From Halobacteriovorax sp. GB3 (lineage in GTDB: Bacteria; Bdellovibrionota; Bacteriovoracia; Bacteriovoracales; Bacteriovoracaceae), in contig NZ_JAQSLN010000001.1 of the NCBI RefSeq assembly GCF_028649655.1, forward strand, positions 124,001 through 188,000: 64,000 nucleotides of DNA, read 5' to 3'. Position 1 is the first letter of the stretch. The number at the start of each line of letters is the position of its first letter. The notes under the pieces were generated by a model that made no database searches, was not told the origin of the DNA, and worked only from the letters and a program-made list of their open reading frames with translations. Positions 27,555-36,800 of the stretch are shown in pieces. Both the position numbers and the translations under genes were made by a program.

Positions 27555-29339
27555 TTAGCTATTAGGTAATTTAATCAAAAAAGTTGTATTCGGGGCATCT
27601 TGAACGAGTTCAATTGTCCCGTTTACTTTCTTAATTAATTTCTGACAAATTCCCATTCCAAGTCCAGTTCCCTTCTTATCTCCCTTTGTTGTAAAAAGAG
27701 TATCAAAGATTTTTCCTGCGATTTCTGGTGGGATTCCTGCTCCAGAGTCTTCAACCTTTATATGTGTTTGGCCATCTATTTTATTTGAAGAGAGCTTTAT
27801 CCAGCGCTCATCCAATTCGCAGACAGCATCACAGGCATTGTTAATCATATTGAGAAAAACTTGTGAAAGATCTGATTCATCGGCCAGAACAAAGTCTTCT
27901 TTACTAATTCCTTCGAGATCAATCTTAACTTTAAAACTTTTAAGTTTTGTATGAACAAGACTTAAGGCCTTATTGACAACACTTTCAATATTTACTTCGA
28001 CAATGTTTTTAGAATCTTTCCTTGCGAGAACTGTTCTCATATTTTCAAAGATCTCTTCAATTCTTGTGTAGCTATTGTTAACGTTATTTAGAAGGGATTC
28101 CATTTTTTTAAATGGAGCTGTGCCATCATTAATATCATCTAACTGCATTTCTAGCTCTTCAAGACTTAATGAGATGATCGAGAGGGGATTCATTACTTCG
28201 TGGATAATTTGGGCGGAAACCTCTCCAATTGAACTTAACTTCTCTGAAACGACAAGCTCTTCGTTGAGTCGCTTAATCTCAGTGATATCTGTCATAATCG
28301 AGACATATTGATAGATTTTACCAGAAGCATTTTTAAAGGGAACAATCGTCGTATTAACCCAAAAGCTATTTCCTTCTTTTGTTTTACTTTGAATATTTCC
28401 ATTCCAAATTTCACCGTGATTAATCTTTTGAAGAATTTGCGGCCAAAAGGTTGTGCCGTGAAAGTCTTTACTCAGTTCGCTGAGTTCCATGTTTTTTAAT
28501 TCTTGCGCACTATATTTAGAAATCTCGCAGAATTTCTCATTCACATAAGAGATCTTTCCATGGCGATCAACAATGGAGACGATCGTCGATTTATCGATGG
28601 CCTCTTTGTAATCGGCGGCCTGTCTTTGAATTTGTCGAAAATCAGTTATATCCTGAATGGAACCGTAGATTTTTGAAACAACGCCGTTGTGTTCTTCACA
28701 AAGACCAATCATTCGAATCTTTGTAGGGCGAAATTTTCCAGAGATAATATCTAATTCAATATCAAAGGCCTCTGCCTTATTCACGGCCTTCTCAAGGCAG
28801 CTATTAAATTGAGCTAGTGATTCCTCTCTAAAGAAATTGCTAATTCTTTTTATTGAAATTTGACCTCTTTGAGAGAGCTCATAGATTTTATAAGTCTCGT
28901 CACTCCAAAGAAGTTCCTCTGTTTCAAGGTCGTATTGCCAAGAGCCGATTTTACCGAGATCTTGTGTATGTTTTAAAATATCTTCAGTGAGTGAACTCGA
29001 TGTCACGTCGTGACCAACGGCCACGATACATTCCATTTCATCAAGGAAAGTCAGATTCCAACTAATGTATTTAAGCTTTTTATTTTTAGTAATGAGTCGG
29101 TGAGTGAATTGTTCGTTCTTAAGTTTATCCTTGATAACTTTTTCAAGAATTAAGCTTGTTGCATCCACATCGTCGGGGTGAATAAAGATATAAGCGCCAG
29201 AATTTAAAAGTTCTTTTCTCTCAACTTCGAGGGCCTTTTGGAAACCGTCGTTAAACTCAATAATATTCCCATTCTTGTCAGCGACAAGATAGAGATCGTG
29301 GCTTTGTTTAAAATACTCAATTAGATATTTAGCTTCCAT
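27555..29339 (-). CDS. cytosolic PAS-domain sensor histidine kinase
   Basis: The 594-residue protein has no membrane segment. Three PAS domains lie at about residues 10-115, 128-235 and 245-355; the third carries an intact PAC motif. HisKA follows with phospho-acceptor His380 in QIIHEVMNPLS, then the ATPase domain with NMINNACDAV, VEDSGAGIP and KGTGLGMGICQKL. This is the NtrB-like class of kinases. It has no receiver of its own. It lies downstream of the Hpt-receiver gene (29454-30329) on the same strand, 114 bases apart, so the two may signal together. Confidence 0.88.
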   Translation of the reverse strand: MEAKYLIEYFKQSHDLYLVADKNGNIIEFNDGFQKALEVERKELLNSGAYIFIHPDDVDATSLILEKVIKDKLKNEQFTHRLITKNKKLKYISWNLTFLDEMECIVAVGHDVTSSSLTEDILKHTQDLGKIGSWQYDLETEELLWSDETYKIYELSQRGQISIKRISNFFREESLAQFNSCLEKAVNKAEAFDIELDIISGKFRPTKIRMIGLCEEHNGVVSKIYGSIQDITDFRQIQRQAADYKEAIDKSTIVSIVDRHGKISYVNEKFCEISKYSAQELKNMELSELSKDFHGTTFWPQILQKINHGEIWNGNIQSKTKEGNSFWVNTTIVPFKNASGKIYQYVSIMTDITEIKRLNEELVVSEKLSSIGEVSAQIIHEVMNPLSIISLSLEELEMQLDDINDGTAPFKKMESLLNNVNNSYTRIEEIFENMRTVLARKDSKNIVEVNIESVVNKALSLVHTKLKSFKVKIDLEGISKEDFVLADESDLSQVFLNMINNACDAVCELDERWIKLSSNKIDGQTHIKVEDSGAGIPPEIAGKIFDTLFTTKGDKKGTGLGMGICQKLIKKVNGTIELVQDAPNTTFLIKLPNS

Positions 29340-29453
29340 AAGACTCTTTAATCATTAGTTCTTCCTAAATTATAAGCACTAAGTGTTTGAATTTGCTATA
29401 TCCAGAAAAAAATGTCTACTTAGTTATTATAATCATCGGAATATCAGGGATTC

Positions 29454-30329
29454 TTATGAAACATTAGCATAAAGTTTTGCTTCCTTTAACTCTAATGAAC
29501 ATTTGGTGTAGTAGAGAATCTTTGCTTCATTGAATGGCTTTTCAACAAAGAAGACATCTTCCCACATCGACTGCTCGGGAGAAAGTTGAGGGCGATAGCC
29601 ACTTAGAAAAATAATAGGTGTTAGTTTATTAGGGCTATTTTCATCGCGTAGTTGTTGGATGAATTCTCCTCCATTCATAATAGGCATTTTGAAATCTGAA
29701 ATAATCAGGTGGAACTCTTGTGACTGACACAGCTCAAGGGCCGCCTTTCCATTTTCTGCCATTTGAATATTGGCCTTAAATTTCGTTGAGAGATAGTAGC
29801 TAATAATTTCTGCAACTGAAGGATCGTCATCAACAATGAGAACATTGATGGCCACATTTCCCTTACTCAGATTATGACCATTAAAGTCGAGATCATCGCT
29901 ATCATCATCGTCACTCAATTGCTCTGTTTTTGAATCGTGGTAGGCGATATTTTCAAAGCTATCGATAATATTGGTAAGCTTTGAAAAGTCGAGGGGGAAT
30001 TCAATATCGTTTTTTAGAAAGTCGATCGCCTCTTGTGTGCGGTCAGTGAATTCAAGAGTGATATCGTGAAGACCTTCACTATAGTGAACTCCATCATCTC
30101 TTACTTTAATGAGAAGATTTTCAAATAGGTGAGCGATGTCTTTAAGCTCGTTAAATTCACAGGCCTTGGCATTACCCTTTACACTGTGAACGATTCTAAA
30201 GATTTGATCGATATCTTGATCATCGATATCCTGAAATGATTTATTAGCAAGCGTATCATTTAATTCGCCGTAAAGATCACTTAATTCATCGAGTGTGTTT
30301 CTTTTAAACTCTAATTCAAAATCTTCCAT
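29454..30329 (-). CDS. Hpt-receiver phosphorelay protein
   Basis: An N-terminal histidine phosphotransfer domain (about residues 1-125) carries the phospho-His48 in RIVHSVKGNAKACEF. An acidic linker (about 135-150, DDDDSDD) joins it to a C-terminal receiver (about 162-285) with phospho-Asp212 in LIISDFKMP and Lys in VEKPF. There is no DNA-binding output. The reversed order (Hpt before receiver) in a stand-alone protein makes it an intermediate of a phosphorelay. The neighbouring kinase is the likely partner. Confidence 0.85.
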   Translation of the reverse strand: MEDFELEFKRNTLDELSDLYGELNDTLANKSFQDIDDQDIDQIFRIVHSVKGNAKACEFNELKDIAHLFENLLIKVRDDGVHYSEGLHDITLEFTDRTQEAIDFLKNDIEFPLDFSKLTNIIDSFENIAYHDSKTEQLSDDDDSDDLDFNGHNLSKGNVAINVLIVDDDPSVAEIISYYLSTKFKANIQMAENGKAALELCQSQEFHLIISDFKMPIMNGGEFIQQLRDENSPNKLTPIIFLSGYRPQLSPEQSMWEDVFFVEKPFNEAKILYYTKCSLELKEAKLYANVS

Positions 30330-30704
30330 TAAGGTTCCCTATTTCTTCATTTCTTAAGTTAGTCCTCTCATTTATCGGCATATCTCTATTGTATTGAAAA
30401 TTTATTTAAACAAATAACTCTAAATTAAGATTAATTATAGGTCTGTAACCTATTGATATTTTGGTGGTCATCTTGAGGATAAAGTAGCTCATTTTGAAAG
30501 TTAGACACTGTCGCTAATAAAATTGGGCACTTTTCCTTGATTGTTGGCTTTTGTTGACAAGTTTACTCTGAAATCGTCAAAGACAGGGCTTTTTGACAAA
30601 ACCCTCCCAAAACTGTCGAGCAGTTTTAATGATCTCTTATTTAGGCCTTGCTAGAAAAGCTTTGTCATTTGGTTTTGAACGCTAAATTTTTTTTTGGAGG
30701 GAAG
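30330..30704. other. intergenic region between the Hpt-receiver gene and the GH3 operon
   Basis: This 375-base spacer separates divergent operons. It contains AAAACTG-TCGAG-CAGTTTT (30609-30627), a seven-base-pair hairpin without a T-run, so more an operator than a terminator. TTGACA occurs twice (about 30554 and 30592) without a matching -10 at proper spacing. GGAGGGA at 30696-30702 is the ribosome site for the GH3 gene. No RNA gene is seen. Confidence 0.35.
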
Positions 30705-32225
30705 ATGAAAGCATTAAAACGAATTATTTCTAAAAAGGTCCTTAGATCAAAGTTTAACTCAGTTGCTCTGTCTCAAGAGGAACTCACAAAAAAGCAGAGA
30801 GCTCAATTTGAGAAACTTAAGGCGAATCTTAACGGAACGACTCTTTCGAATCATTTTCAACTTGAAGAGTGTGAAAATTACGATGTCTTCGCTAAAAGGT
30901 TTCCTGTTAGAGATTATTCTAGTTTTAAGCCTTATGTTGACTCTCTTATCGATGATCATAAAAAAGTAATGTTCCATTCGAGACCGTTATACTTTGGTTT
31001 AACTTCTGGAACGAGTGGAAAAGACAGTAAGAAGATTCCTTATAATAAAGAAATGATTGATCTCTTTTTAAGTGCCCAGCAATTTCTTGCTGGAGTTGTT
31101 CAAGAGCACCTACCTGAAAGTGATCTCGTTAACTCTGATCGTCTTACATACGGTTCAAATCCTTCGACTTATGAAGAGAAGGGGATTAAGTACGGTTATA
31201 TCTCAGGTATCTTATCTTCTAAGACTCCTTGGGCGCTAAAGAAGACGACATTTCCATCTAATGATGTTTTGGCCATTGAAAACTGGGATCAGAAAATGGA
31301 AGCTCTTGCACTAGAAGTCTTATCAAGAGATATTCGCATTATTTCAGGAATACCATCTTATCTCATCACAATTTTTGAATATATTTTAAAAAGAGAAGGG
31401 AAGAGTCATCTCATCGACATATGGCCTAATCTTGAAACGGTCATCTATGGTGCGACACCAATTGATCAATACAAAGAAAAGATCAATACTCTCGCAGGAA
31501 AAAAACTTAATTATTTTGGGATTTATGCCTCTACTGAAACACCAATTGGAATTGCGATAAATAATGCAAAAGATGAAAAGCAAGTTTATGCCTTTCACCC
31601 AGAAGTTCTCTATACATTTACAGATGTTGCAAGAAGGGATCGCACATTTGGAATTGATGAAGTTGAAGTTGGAAAGGAATACTTTGTAAATACTTCAACT
31701 CCAAATGGATTTGTGAATTACACAATGAAAGATATCGTTCGCATCAAAGAAGTTTCTCCTGTCATGACATTCGAAATCATCGGTAGAGAGGGCTCTGGTA
31801 TCAATCTCGCTGCCGAAAAAACTTCTGATGAGCAAGTTCTCGATACAATCATTGCTCTTAATGACGAATTAACTGTTAACCTTGATCACTACTTCCTTTG
31901 TCCAGGAACTAGAAATGAAAGACCATGTTACCAGTGGACTATTTTTTCAGATTCATTGAATCAAGATCACACTGAAAAACTTGAGGAACTTGTCGATCGA
32001 ATTCTTTGTGAGAAAAATCTCGATTATGGAGATTGCCGCGAAGATGCAATTCTAGAGAGACCAGTTGTTAAAATTATTTCTTCTCACTACTTAAAAGAAT
32101 ATTTCAATGCCAACAAAGAGCGTGGGCAATTTAAAATGAAAACAGTGTTTTCATGTCCAGAAGCTTTCAAGGGTTTTGTACAAAGCTCTTTCCCTGAACT
32201 TCAACTAACTCTTGGAGCTCTCTAA
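30705..32225 (+). CDS. GH3 family acyl-adenylating enzyme
   Basis: GH3 proteins, best known from plants, adenylate a carboxylic acid and couple it to an amino acid or another acceptor. The 506-residue length fits. The ATP-binding loop is FGLTSGTSGKDSKKIP near residue 98, and FGIYASTETPIG (about 270-280) matches the second nucleotide motif. The ATG at 30705 follows GGAGGGA; an earlier in-frame start at 30648 has no ribosome site. The gene overlaps a LysE-type exporter by one base and a C45-type hydrolase follows. I infer a route that makes, exports and cleaves an acyl conjugate. Confidence 0.82.
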   Translation: MKALKRIISKKVLRSKFNSVALSQEELTKKQRAQFEKLKANLNGTTLSNHFQLEECENYDVFAKRFPVRDYSSFKPYVDSLIDDHKKVMFHSRPLYFGLTSGTSGKDSKKIPYNKEMIDLFLSAQQFLAGVVQEHLPESDLVNSDRLTYGSNPSTYEEKGIKYGYISGILSSKTPWALKKTTFPSNDVLAIENWDQKMEALALEVLSRDIRIISGIPSYLITIFEYILKREGKSHLIDIWPNLETVIYGATPIDQYKEKINTLAGKKLNYFGIYASTETPIGIAINNAKDEKQVYAFHPEVLYTFTDVARRDRTFGIDEVEVGKEYFVNTSTPNGFVNYTMKDIVRIKEVSPVMTFEIIGREGSGINLAAEKTSDEQVLDTIIALNDELTVNLDHYFLCPGTRNERPCYQWTIFSDSLNQDHTEKLEELVDRILCEKNLDYGDCREDAILERPVVKIISSHYLKEYFNANKERGQFKMKTVFSCPEAFKGFVQSSFPELQLTLGAL

Positions 32226-32824
32226 TGCTTGGGATTGAAATCTTTTTCATGGCCTTATTTATGGGAGTGATTTCGACACTCCCGCTAGGTCCAAGTGGAT
32301 TAAGTATCGTATCGGCCTTTGGTCTGAAAGGGGCAAAGGCCGGATTAAAAGCATTGATGGGACTTGTTCTCGCTGAACTTATTTATATGAGTATTGCTCT
32401 TTACTTAAAGGCCCTTGGGATTTTGACTCTATCAAAATCAGTGGAAACGACTTTTACATTAATCTTTGCTTTTTTTCTTATGTACTTTGGTTTTAAAACT
32501 TATAAGTCTTCAAAAGAAAAGTCGCCAAGAATGTTTATTAAGTTTCAAAATGTTTTTGCTATCTCGATGGCTAACCCTACGCTTCTTCTCTTTTATTTAG
32601 GTCTACTTTTGACTCTCGATAAAAACTATCCCTTGTTTTCAATGGGACAAACACTAGGGCTTGCGAGCATTTTTCTTTTGGGTGTACTTATAACTTTGAT
32701 CTCTCTTGGGGCACTTGCAATGAAAGAGGGGCGTCATCTTAAAAATAGGCTTGGTCAAATTAAGGCGATCATTGGACCTGTCTTTATGGTTATCGGTTTA
32801 ACGAGCGCAATTAGCTCATTTTAA
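32225..32824 (+). CDS. LysE family exporter
   Basis: This 199-residue inner-membrane protein has about six hydrophobic segments. The N-terminal LPLGPSGLSIVSAFGLKG matches the LysE/RhtB signature (usual form PGP near the first membrane segment). Such proteins export amino acids or derivatives. Its ATG overlaps the GH3 stop codon (TAATG), so the two are translationally coupled. That coupling suggests it exports the product of the GH3 enzyme, which is an inference. Confidence 0.8.
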   Translation: MLGIEIFFMALFMGVISTLPLGPSGLSIVSAFGLKGAKAGLKALMGLVLAELIYMSIALYLKALGILTLSKSVETTFTLIFAFFLMYFGFKTYKSSKEKSPRMFIKFQNVFAISMANPTLLLFYLGLLLTLDKNYPLFSMGQTLGLASIFLLGVLITLISLGALAMKEGRHLKNRLGQIKAIIGPVFMVIGLTSAISSF

Positions 32825-32839
32825 AAATAGGAATTAAAA

Positions 32840-34792
32840 ATGAAATATATAATGCTACTTCTATTAAGTCTTACATTCATACCACTCGCTGAGGGTTCTG
32901 AGTGTCAATTAGAAAAAGAAAAATTTGGACAAAAATACTATCGTTGTGAATTAGAGGGAAAGAGTTTTCATATGCTCGATATTAAGGGGAATATGAAAGA
33001 GCTTGCTTACTATCACGGATATTTTTTGGCCCCTGAAATTGATCAAGGTGTGCTTAGAGCGGTCTTACAACAAAGAGATGACACACTTAAGACTCTCTCT
33101 TCAAAGGAGAGAGCGCAATTTCAAACGATTTATAAGTGTATGATGAATCGTTATAAAAGAAGTGTTGGAAAAGATTTCATCAAAGAGTTAGAAAATATCT
33201 CAATGGGTGCTAGAGATGCAGGATATTCAATTCGCTCAAACGATGTCATTGAGGCAACTCTTATGGTTGAACTCTCTGGTTATGTCGATGCCATGCAAGT
33301 GGAGATGGAAGAGAATAAGACAAAGGCAACGATTGGCCTTTTAAAACGCTGCGGGCTTTATTTTGCAGGAAACGCTGTGAAAAAGGCGGTTAAAACGATT
33401 ACACGTCCATTTAAGAAACTTAAAAGAGGTTGTACAGGGTTTGCTGCAAGTTTCGAAATAACAAAGAATGGAGAGCACTTACACGGAAGAAACTTTGATA
33501 CTGGTCTTCTAGGTGTCTTTGAAAAACATCCTGTCATCACACGCCATATTCCTCGTCGTGGACATCCGTACGTTTCGATGAGTTCTGCGGGACTTCACTA
33601 CGGTGGGGGAATTACGGGAATGAATGAAAAGGGAATTTCAATTTCTACTCACGAACTAAGAACAACTGATTACCGCACAGCTTATAACTTTAAAAGAGCA
33701 ACAACAGCACCTTATCTTGCTAACAAAGTTGTTAAAGAGGCATCGAGCTTAGATGAAGCGATTGCCATTGTAAAAAAGTATGGTCACTTTGGTGCGTGGA
33801 CATTTCTTATCAGTGACTCCAAAACAGGTGAGAGTGCTAGTGTTGAAATCACTGGGGCAAAGGTTCGCGTAGCAAAGAGATCTAAAGTCTCTATGGGACA
33901 GTCAAATCACTTCATCCATAAGGACACGGCCAAAGAGAACTTTGAATATTCAATCAATAAGTCTCTTGAATCGAGAGCAAGACTTTCTCTTGTCGAAAGA
34001 ACACTTCGTGAAGATGCAGGATCTATTGATGTGAATTGGGGAGTAGAGCTTCTTTCTGGTCATGAAGATTTCTATGTCGGTCTTCGCTCATTTGGAAGAA
34101 CTGTTTCGAAAGTCTACACATCGATGACTCATATTATGGATACGAAGAATAACGAATTCTGGTTTTCAATTGGAAATCGCTACCCAACAAACTTAACAAC
34201 ATTTCAAGGAATGCAGATCTCATTTGATGAAGATGAAAAGTTCTTTGAATTGATTAATACGATTGAGCCTCAAACAATTTTAAAAGAGCAGAGACCTTCA
34301 TTTATTTCATCTCTTGAAAATTATACGATGGCCTATTTTGCCCATGAGAGAGGGGCCTATAAAGAAGCTATCGAATTACTTCTCGAGGGATCAAAACTTC
34401 AGGCGCTTGAAAGTATGAGAGATTTTCCAACTCAAATTATGATCACGCGCCTTTGCCTAAAAGTTTACGCGACAACAATGGAAGAAGAGTATCTTCAATG
34501 TGCTGAAGAAACGGTAAGAGATATCTTACTTAATAATTATGAAGGGCTTCACAACTATGAAAAGGCCCAGGTTATGATGGATATGGCCAAGGTCTTCGAC
34601 ATGCAAGGAAAGAGATTTATGGCCAAGAGCTTCTTTGAAAATGCTGAGCAATTTCTTGTGGGCCTTAATCAAAGCTTCAAAGGACATCACTTTCTAGGAA
34701 AGCTTAATCACGATCTTAAACGCTATATAAATAATGGAATTACAAAAACTGAGCTAAGAGAAGAGGACCTTCACTTCGCTACAGCTGAATGA
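32840..34792 (+). CDS. secreted C45-type Ntn hydrolase with helical C-terminal region
   Basis: The 650-residue protein has a signal peptide (about 1-19). The segment KRGCTGFAASFEI, with candidate nucleophile Cys198, and HLHGRNFDTG at about 214 match the C45 / acid ceramidase-like amidohydrolase family, in which Cys becomes the N-terminal residue after self-cleavage. Residues after 480 are helical, TPR-like, and unusual for the family. It follows the LysE gene by 15 bases. It could cleave amide-linked acyl compounds in the periplasm. A strong hairpin follows the gene. Confidence 0.75.
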   Translation: MKYIMLLLLSLTFIPLAEGSECQLEKEKFGQKYYRCELEGKSFHMLDIKGNMKELAYYHGYFLAPEIDQGVLRAVLQQRDDTLKTLSSKERAQFQTIYKCMMNRYKRSVGKDFIKELENISMGARDAGYSIRSNDVIEATLMVELSGYVDAMQVEMEENKTKATIGLLKRCGLYFAGNAVKKAVKTITRPFKKLKRGCTGFAASFEITKNGEHLHGRNFDTGLLGVFEKHPVITRHIPRRGHPYVSMSSAGLHYGGGITGMNEKGISISTHELRTTDYRTAYNFKRATTAPYLANKVVKEASSLDEAIAIVKKYGHFGAWTFLISDSKTGESASVEITGAKVRVAKRSKVSMGQSNHFIHKDTAKENFEYSINKSLESRARLSLVERTLREDAGSIDVNWGVELLSGHEDFYVGLRSFGRTVSKVYTSMTHIMDTKNNEFWFSIGNRYPTNLTTFQGMQISFDEDEKFFELINTIEPQTILKEQRPSFISSLENYTMAYFAHERGAYKEAIELLLEGSKLQALESMRDFPTQIMITRLCLKVYATTMEEEYLQCAEETVRDILLNNYEGLHNYEKAQVMMDMAKVFDMQGKRFMAKSFFENAEQFLVGLNQSFKGHHFLGKLNHDLKRYINNGITKTELREEDLHFATAE

Positions 34793-34797
34793 CACTT

Positions 34798-34846
34798 GAA
34801 AGAGGGGGTCACCTCCAAAATGTCCTCCTCTTTCACTCTTTTTAGT
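34798..34846 (+). terminator. intrinsic terminator of the GH3 operon
   Basis: GAAAGAGGGGG (34798-34808) pairs with CCTCCTCTTTC (34824-34834) over 11 base pairs with one G-U, around a 15-base loop. ACTCTTTTTAG follows. Confidence 0.6.
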
Positions 34847-34902
34847 GAACTTTTTTCACGCTCTTCTTGAGATTTTCACCCTTCTAACTATACTCACTAG
34901 TC

Positions 34903-35394
34903 ATGAAGGATTTATCTAAAAAAGAAAAAGTCTACTTTCAAATTTGCGACTCTGTTTTGTACATGGAAACAGTGAAGCCCCATCTGAAATGGTCTCTAAG
35001 TGATGTCTCAAAGCACTCTGGAGTGACTCGCTCTCTCATTTATTACTACTTAGGTAAGGAAAAGGACCAAATTCTTCGTGAGGCCGTGCTCTTTATGCTC
35101 GAGCTTTTCTTCAATATCAGTGGCGAGCGAAAACTTGGAATTCAAGATCGTATGACGATGATTCTTGAAACGACCAAGGAAATGCCGCACATTTTTCTTT
35201 TCTATGTAAGTGAAAGAACAAAGAATACCGAGTATGGTCAAACAATTCGTGAGGCCGAGGAGAAGCTCATCTCTTATCTTGAAACTGAGCTCAATCTTAC
35301 TAATGAACAGGCCCTAAAGCTCTTTATGCTTGAAATTGGAGCATGCGCCTTTGGCCTTGATCCCAAATTTGCCCCGAAATTTTTCCAGCTTTAA
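34903..35394 (+). CDS. TetR-like transcriptional regulator
   Basis: The 163-residue protein has a helix-turn-helix near residues 29-55 (WSLSDVSKHSGVTRSLIYYY), close to the TetR pattern where the second helix ends in YYY/YYHF. The C-terminal part is helical and shorter than usual for TetR (typically about 200 residues). It stands alone between two terminated units. It may regulate the upstream GH3 operon or itself. No operator palindrome was recognised nearby. Confidence 0.6.
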   Translation: MKDLSKKEKVYFQICDSVLYMETVKPHLKWSLSDVSKHSGVTRSLIYYYLGKEKDQILREAVLFMLELFFNISGERKLGIQDRMTMILETTKEMPHIFLFYVSERTKNTEYGQTIREAEEKLISYLETELNLTNEQALKLFMLEIGACAFGLDPKFAPKFFQL

Positions 35395-35507
35395 TTTAAA
35401 ATCAGCTACTTATCACATGAATTATCTATAGGGTCTAATGTACTTTGAAGTATTGTGTTGTATCAATTCTCTTGTTCAATAATTAAAAAAACTGCTGGAG
35501 ATATGCC

Positions 35508-35930
35508 ATGAGAAGATTACTGGCCCTAACAATGTGTGTTCTTTCTTTCGGATCTGTTGCCTATGATAATGCTTGTCACGAAAGCATCGCAGAAGCGACG
35601 TCACAATTTTCAAAAGCGAGAGAAGCTATCACTCGTCTTGAGAGAACTGCTAATCAATTGAATATTGAAGATGAAAGAAATACAAATTGTAAGGAACAAT
35701 TCGATGCTCAAGCTCTCAGTGTTCTTAAGCTCGATTACAATACTCTTCAAAAGGCCGTAGAGGCCTCTAAAACGGCCGCTAATACTGCTCTTCACCACTA
35801 TGTGAATCAATACTGTAATTATGGTGATGATCTTGGTGCGAAGAATGTTCTTAAATGGACGAAAAGCTTAGTGAAGAAAAATAAGACTTTACTTGATGAT
35901 GTGCAATCAGCTCTTGGTTGTTTGAAATAA
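35508..35930 (+). CDS. small secreted cysteine-containing helical protein
   Basis: This 140-residue protein has a signal peptide (about residues 1-18) and four cysteines in the mature part (CHES, NCKE, YCNY, GCLK), probably forming two disulfides. The rest is amphipathic helix. It ends directly at a terminator. No family is recognised. It is likely to be a periplasmic or secreted structural protein. Confidence 0.65.
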   Translation: MRRLLALTMCVLSFGSVAYDNACHESIAEATSQFSKAREAITRLERTANQLNIEDERNTNCKEQFDAQALSVLKLDYNTLQKAVEASKTAANTALHHYVNQYCNYGDDLGAKNVLKWTKSLVKKNKTLLDDVQSALGCLK

Positions 35931-35957
35931 AAAAAAGCTCCCGATGGGAGCTTTTTT
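35931..35957. terminator. bidirectional intrinsic terminator
   Basis: AAAAAAGCTCCC (35931-35942) and GGGAGCTTTTTT (35946-35957) form a 12-base-pair perfect stem with a GAT loop. It serves both convergent genes. Confidence 0.9.
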
Positions 35958-36694
35958 TATGGATAAACGATTCTTGCACCCTCGATGTCCGTCGGAGAAA
36001 GCACCATATCTCTAATGTCGTTGGTTCCACCGCAGTGAGGGTAATGCATAACAGAGTCTTTATCGTAATCAGTTACTGGTTTAAATTTATTGTCTTCGTC
36101 ACAAAGGTGAGCTGATTCTTGGTGAATGTGCTCATGACGAAAACCTAGTACGTGTCCTAGTTCGTGGCGAATGAATCCTGTCATCGCTGAATTCTCATAT
36201 CTAAAAGAAGAATCATTAACGAGAACGCTTCTATATTTTCTCGGATAGTTTGGAAAGAATGCTCTTGCCAGATATCTCTCTCCGTAAGCTGGTTGAATAT
36301 CGAAAACAACATTGTTGTTATATTCGTTACAGTTGCTATCATATTCTGGCCTGTAAACAAAACGAACGTTAGCCGCTTCCATCCAGTCTCTTGTCGCTTC
36401 TTCAAAAGCAGCAACAATAAGGTCTTTATTGTGAGCAAATTCATCGCTTACACAGTATGAAAGATTAAAACGCTCTTCGTCGCTCCAAACGTCATAAACA
36501 TTTTCGTGGCTAGCTGAAACGATTAGCTTGTCTTCATTATCAAATTCTACAAAATCAAAACGCTGGTCTTGGTGAAGGAGTGGGATATCACCATCAATGA
36601 TATAGAGGCCGTTGTCTCTATTTTCTTTGTGGACCTCGATAGCAAAAGCAGAGCTAGCCATCATAAGTAGTGCAACAATCCATTGCTTTGTCAT
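35957..36694 (-). CDS. secreted metzincin protease (astacin/M12A-like)
   Basis: A 245-residue secreted protease with a signal peptide (about 1-18). The zinc motif is RHELGHVLGFRHEH: His177, Glu178, His181 and His187, the HExxHxxGxxH pattern. A Met-turn SVMHYP lies near residue 213. Catalytic domain length fits an astacin- or matrixin-like enzyme. No long propeptide is seen. Two cysteines near 81 and 122 may form a disulfide. Digestion of prey or extracellular protein is a plausible job. Confidence 0.85.
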   Translation of the reverse strand: MTKQWIVALLMMASSAFAIEVHKENRDNGLYIIDGDIPLLHQDQRFDFVEFDNEDKLIVSASHENVYDVWSDEERFNLSYCVSDEFAHNKDLIVAAFEEATRDWMEAANVRFVYRPEYDSNCNEYNNNVVFDIQPAYGERYLARAFFPNYPRKYRSVLVNDSSFRYENSAMTGFIRHELGHVLGFRHEHIHQESAHLCDEDNKFKPVTDYDKDSVMHYPHCGGTNDIRDMVLSPTDIEGARIVYP

Positions 36695-36800
36695 TAAGTC
36701 ACCTCCAAGTGAGGCAAAGATTGTATCTACCAGATTTGTTTGGCGTCCAGCGATGTTAGGAATTGTTAAGTTTTTGTCAGGTATTTCTTAGAAATACCTG

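Noticed and set aside
30609-30627. Hairpin AAAACTG...CAGTTTT as terminator
   Set aside because: It lacks a T-run and lies upstream of, not behind, a gene on either strand.
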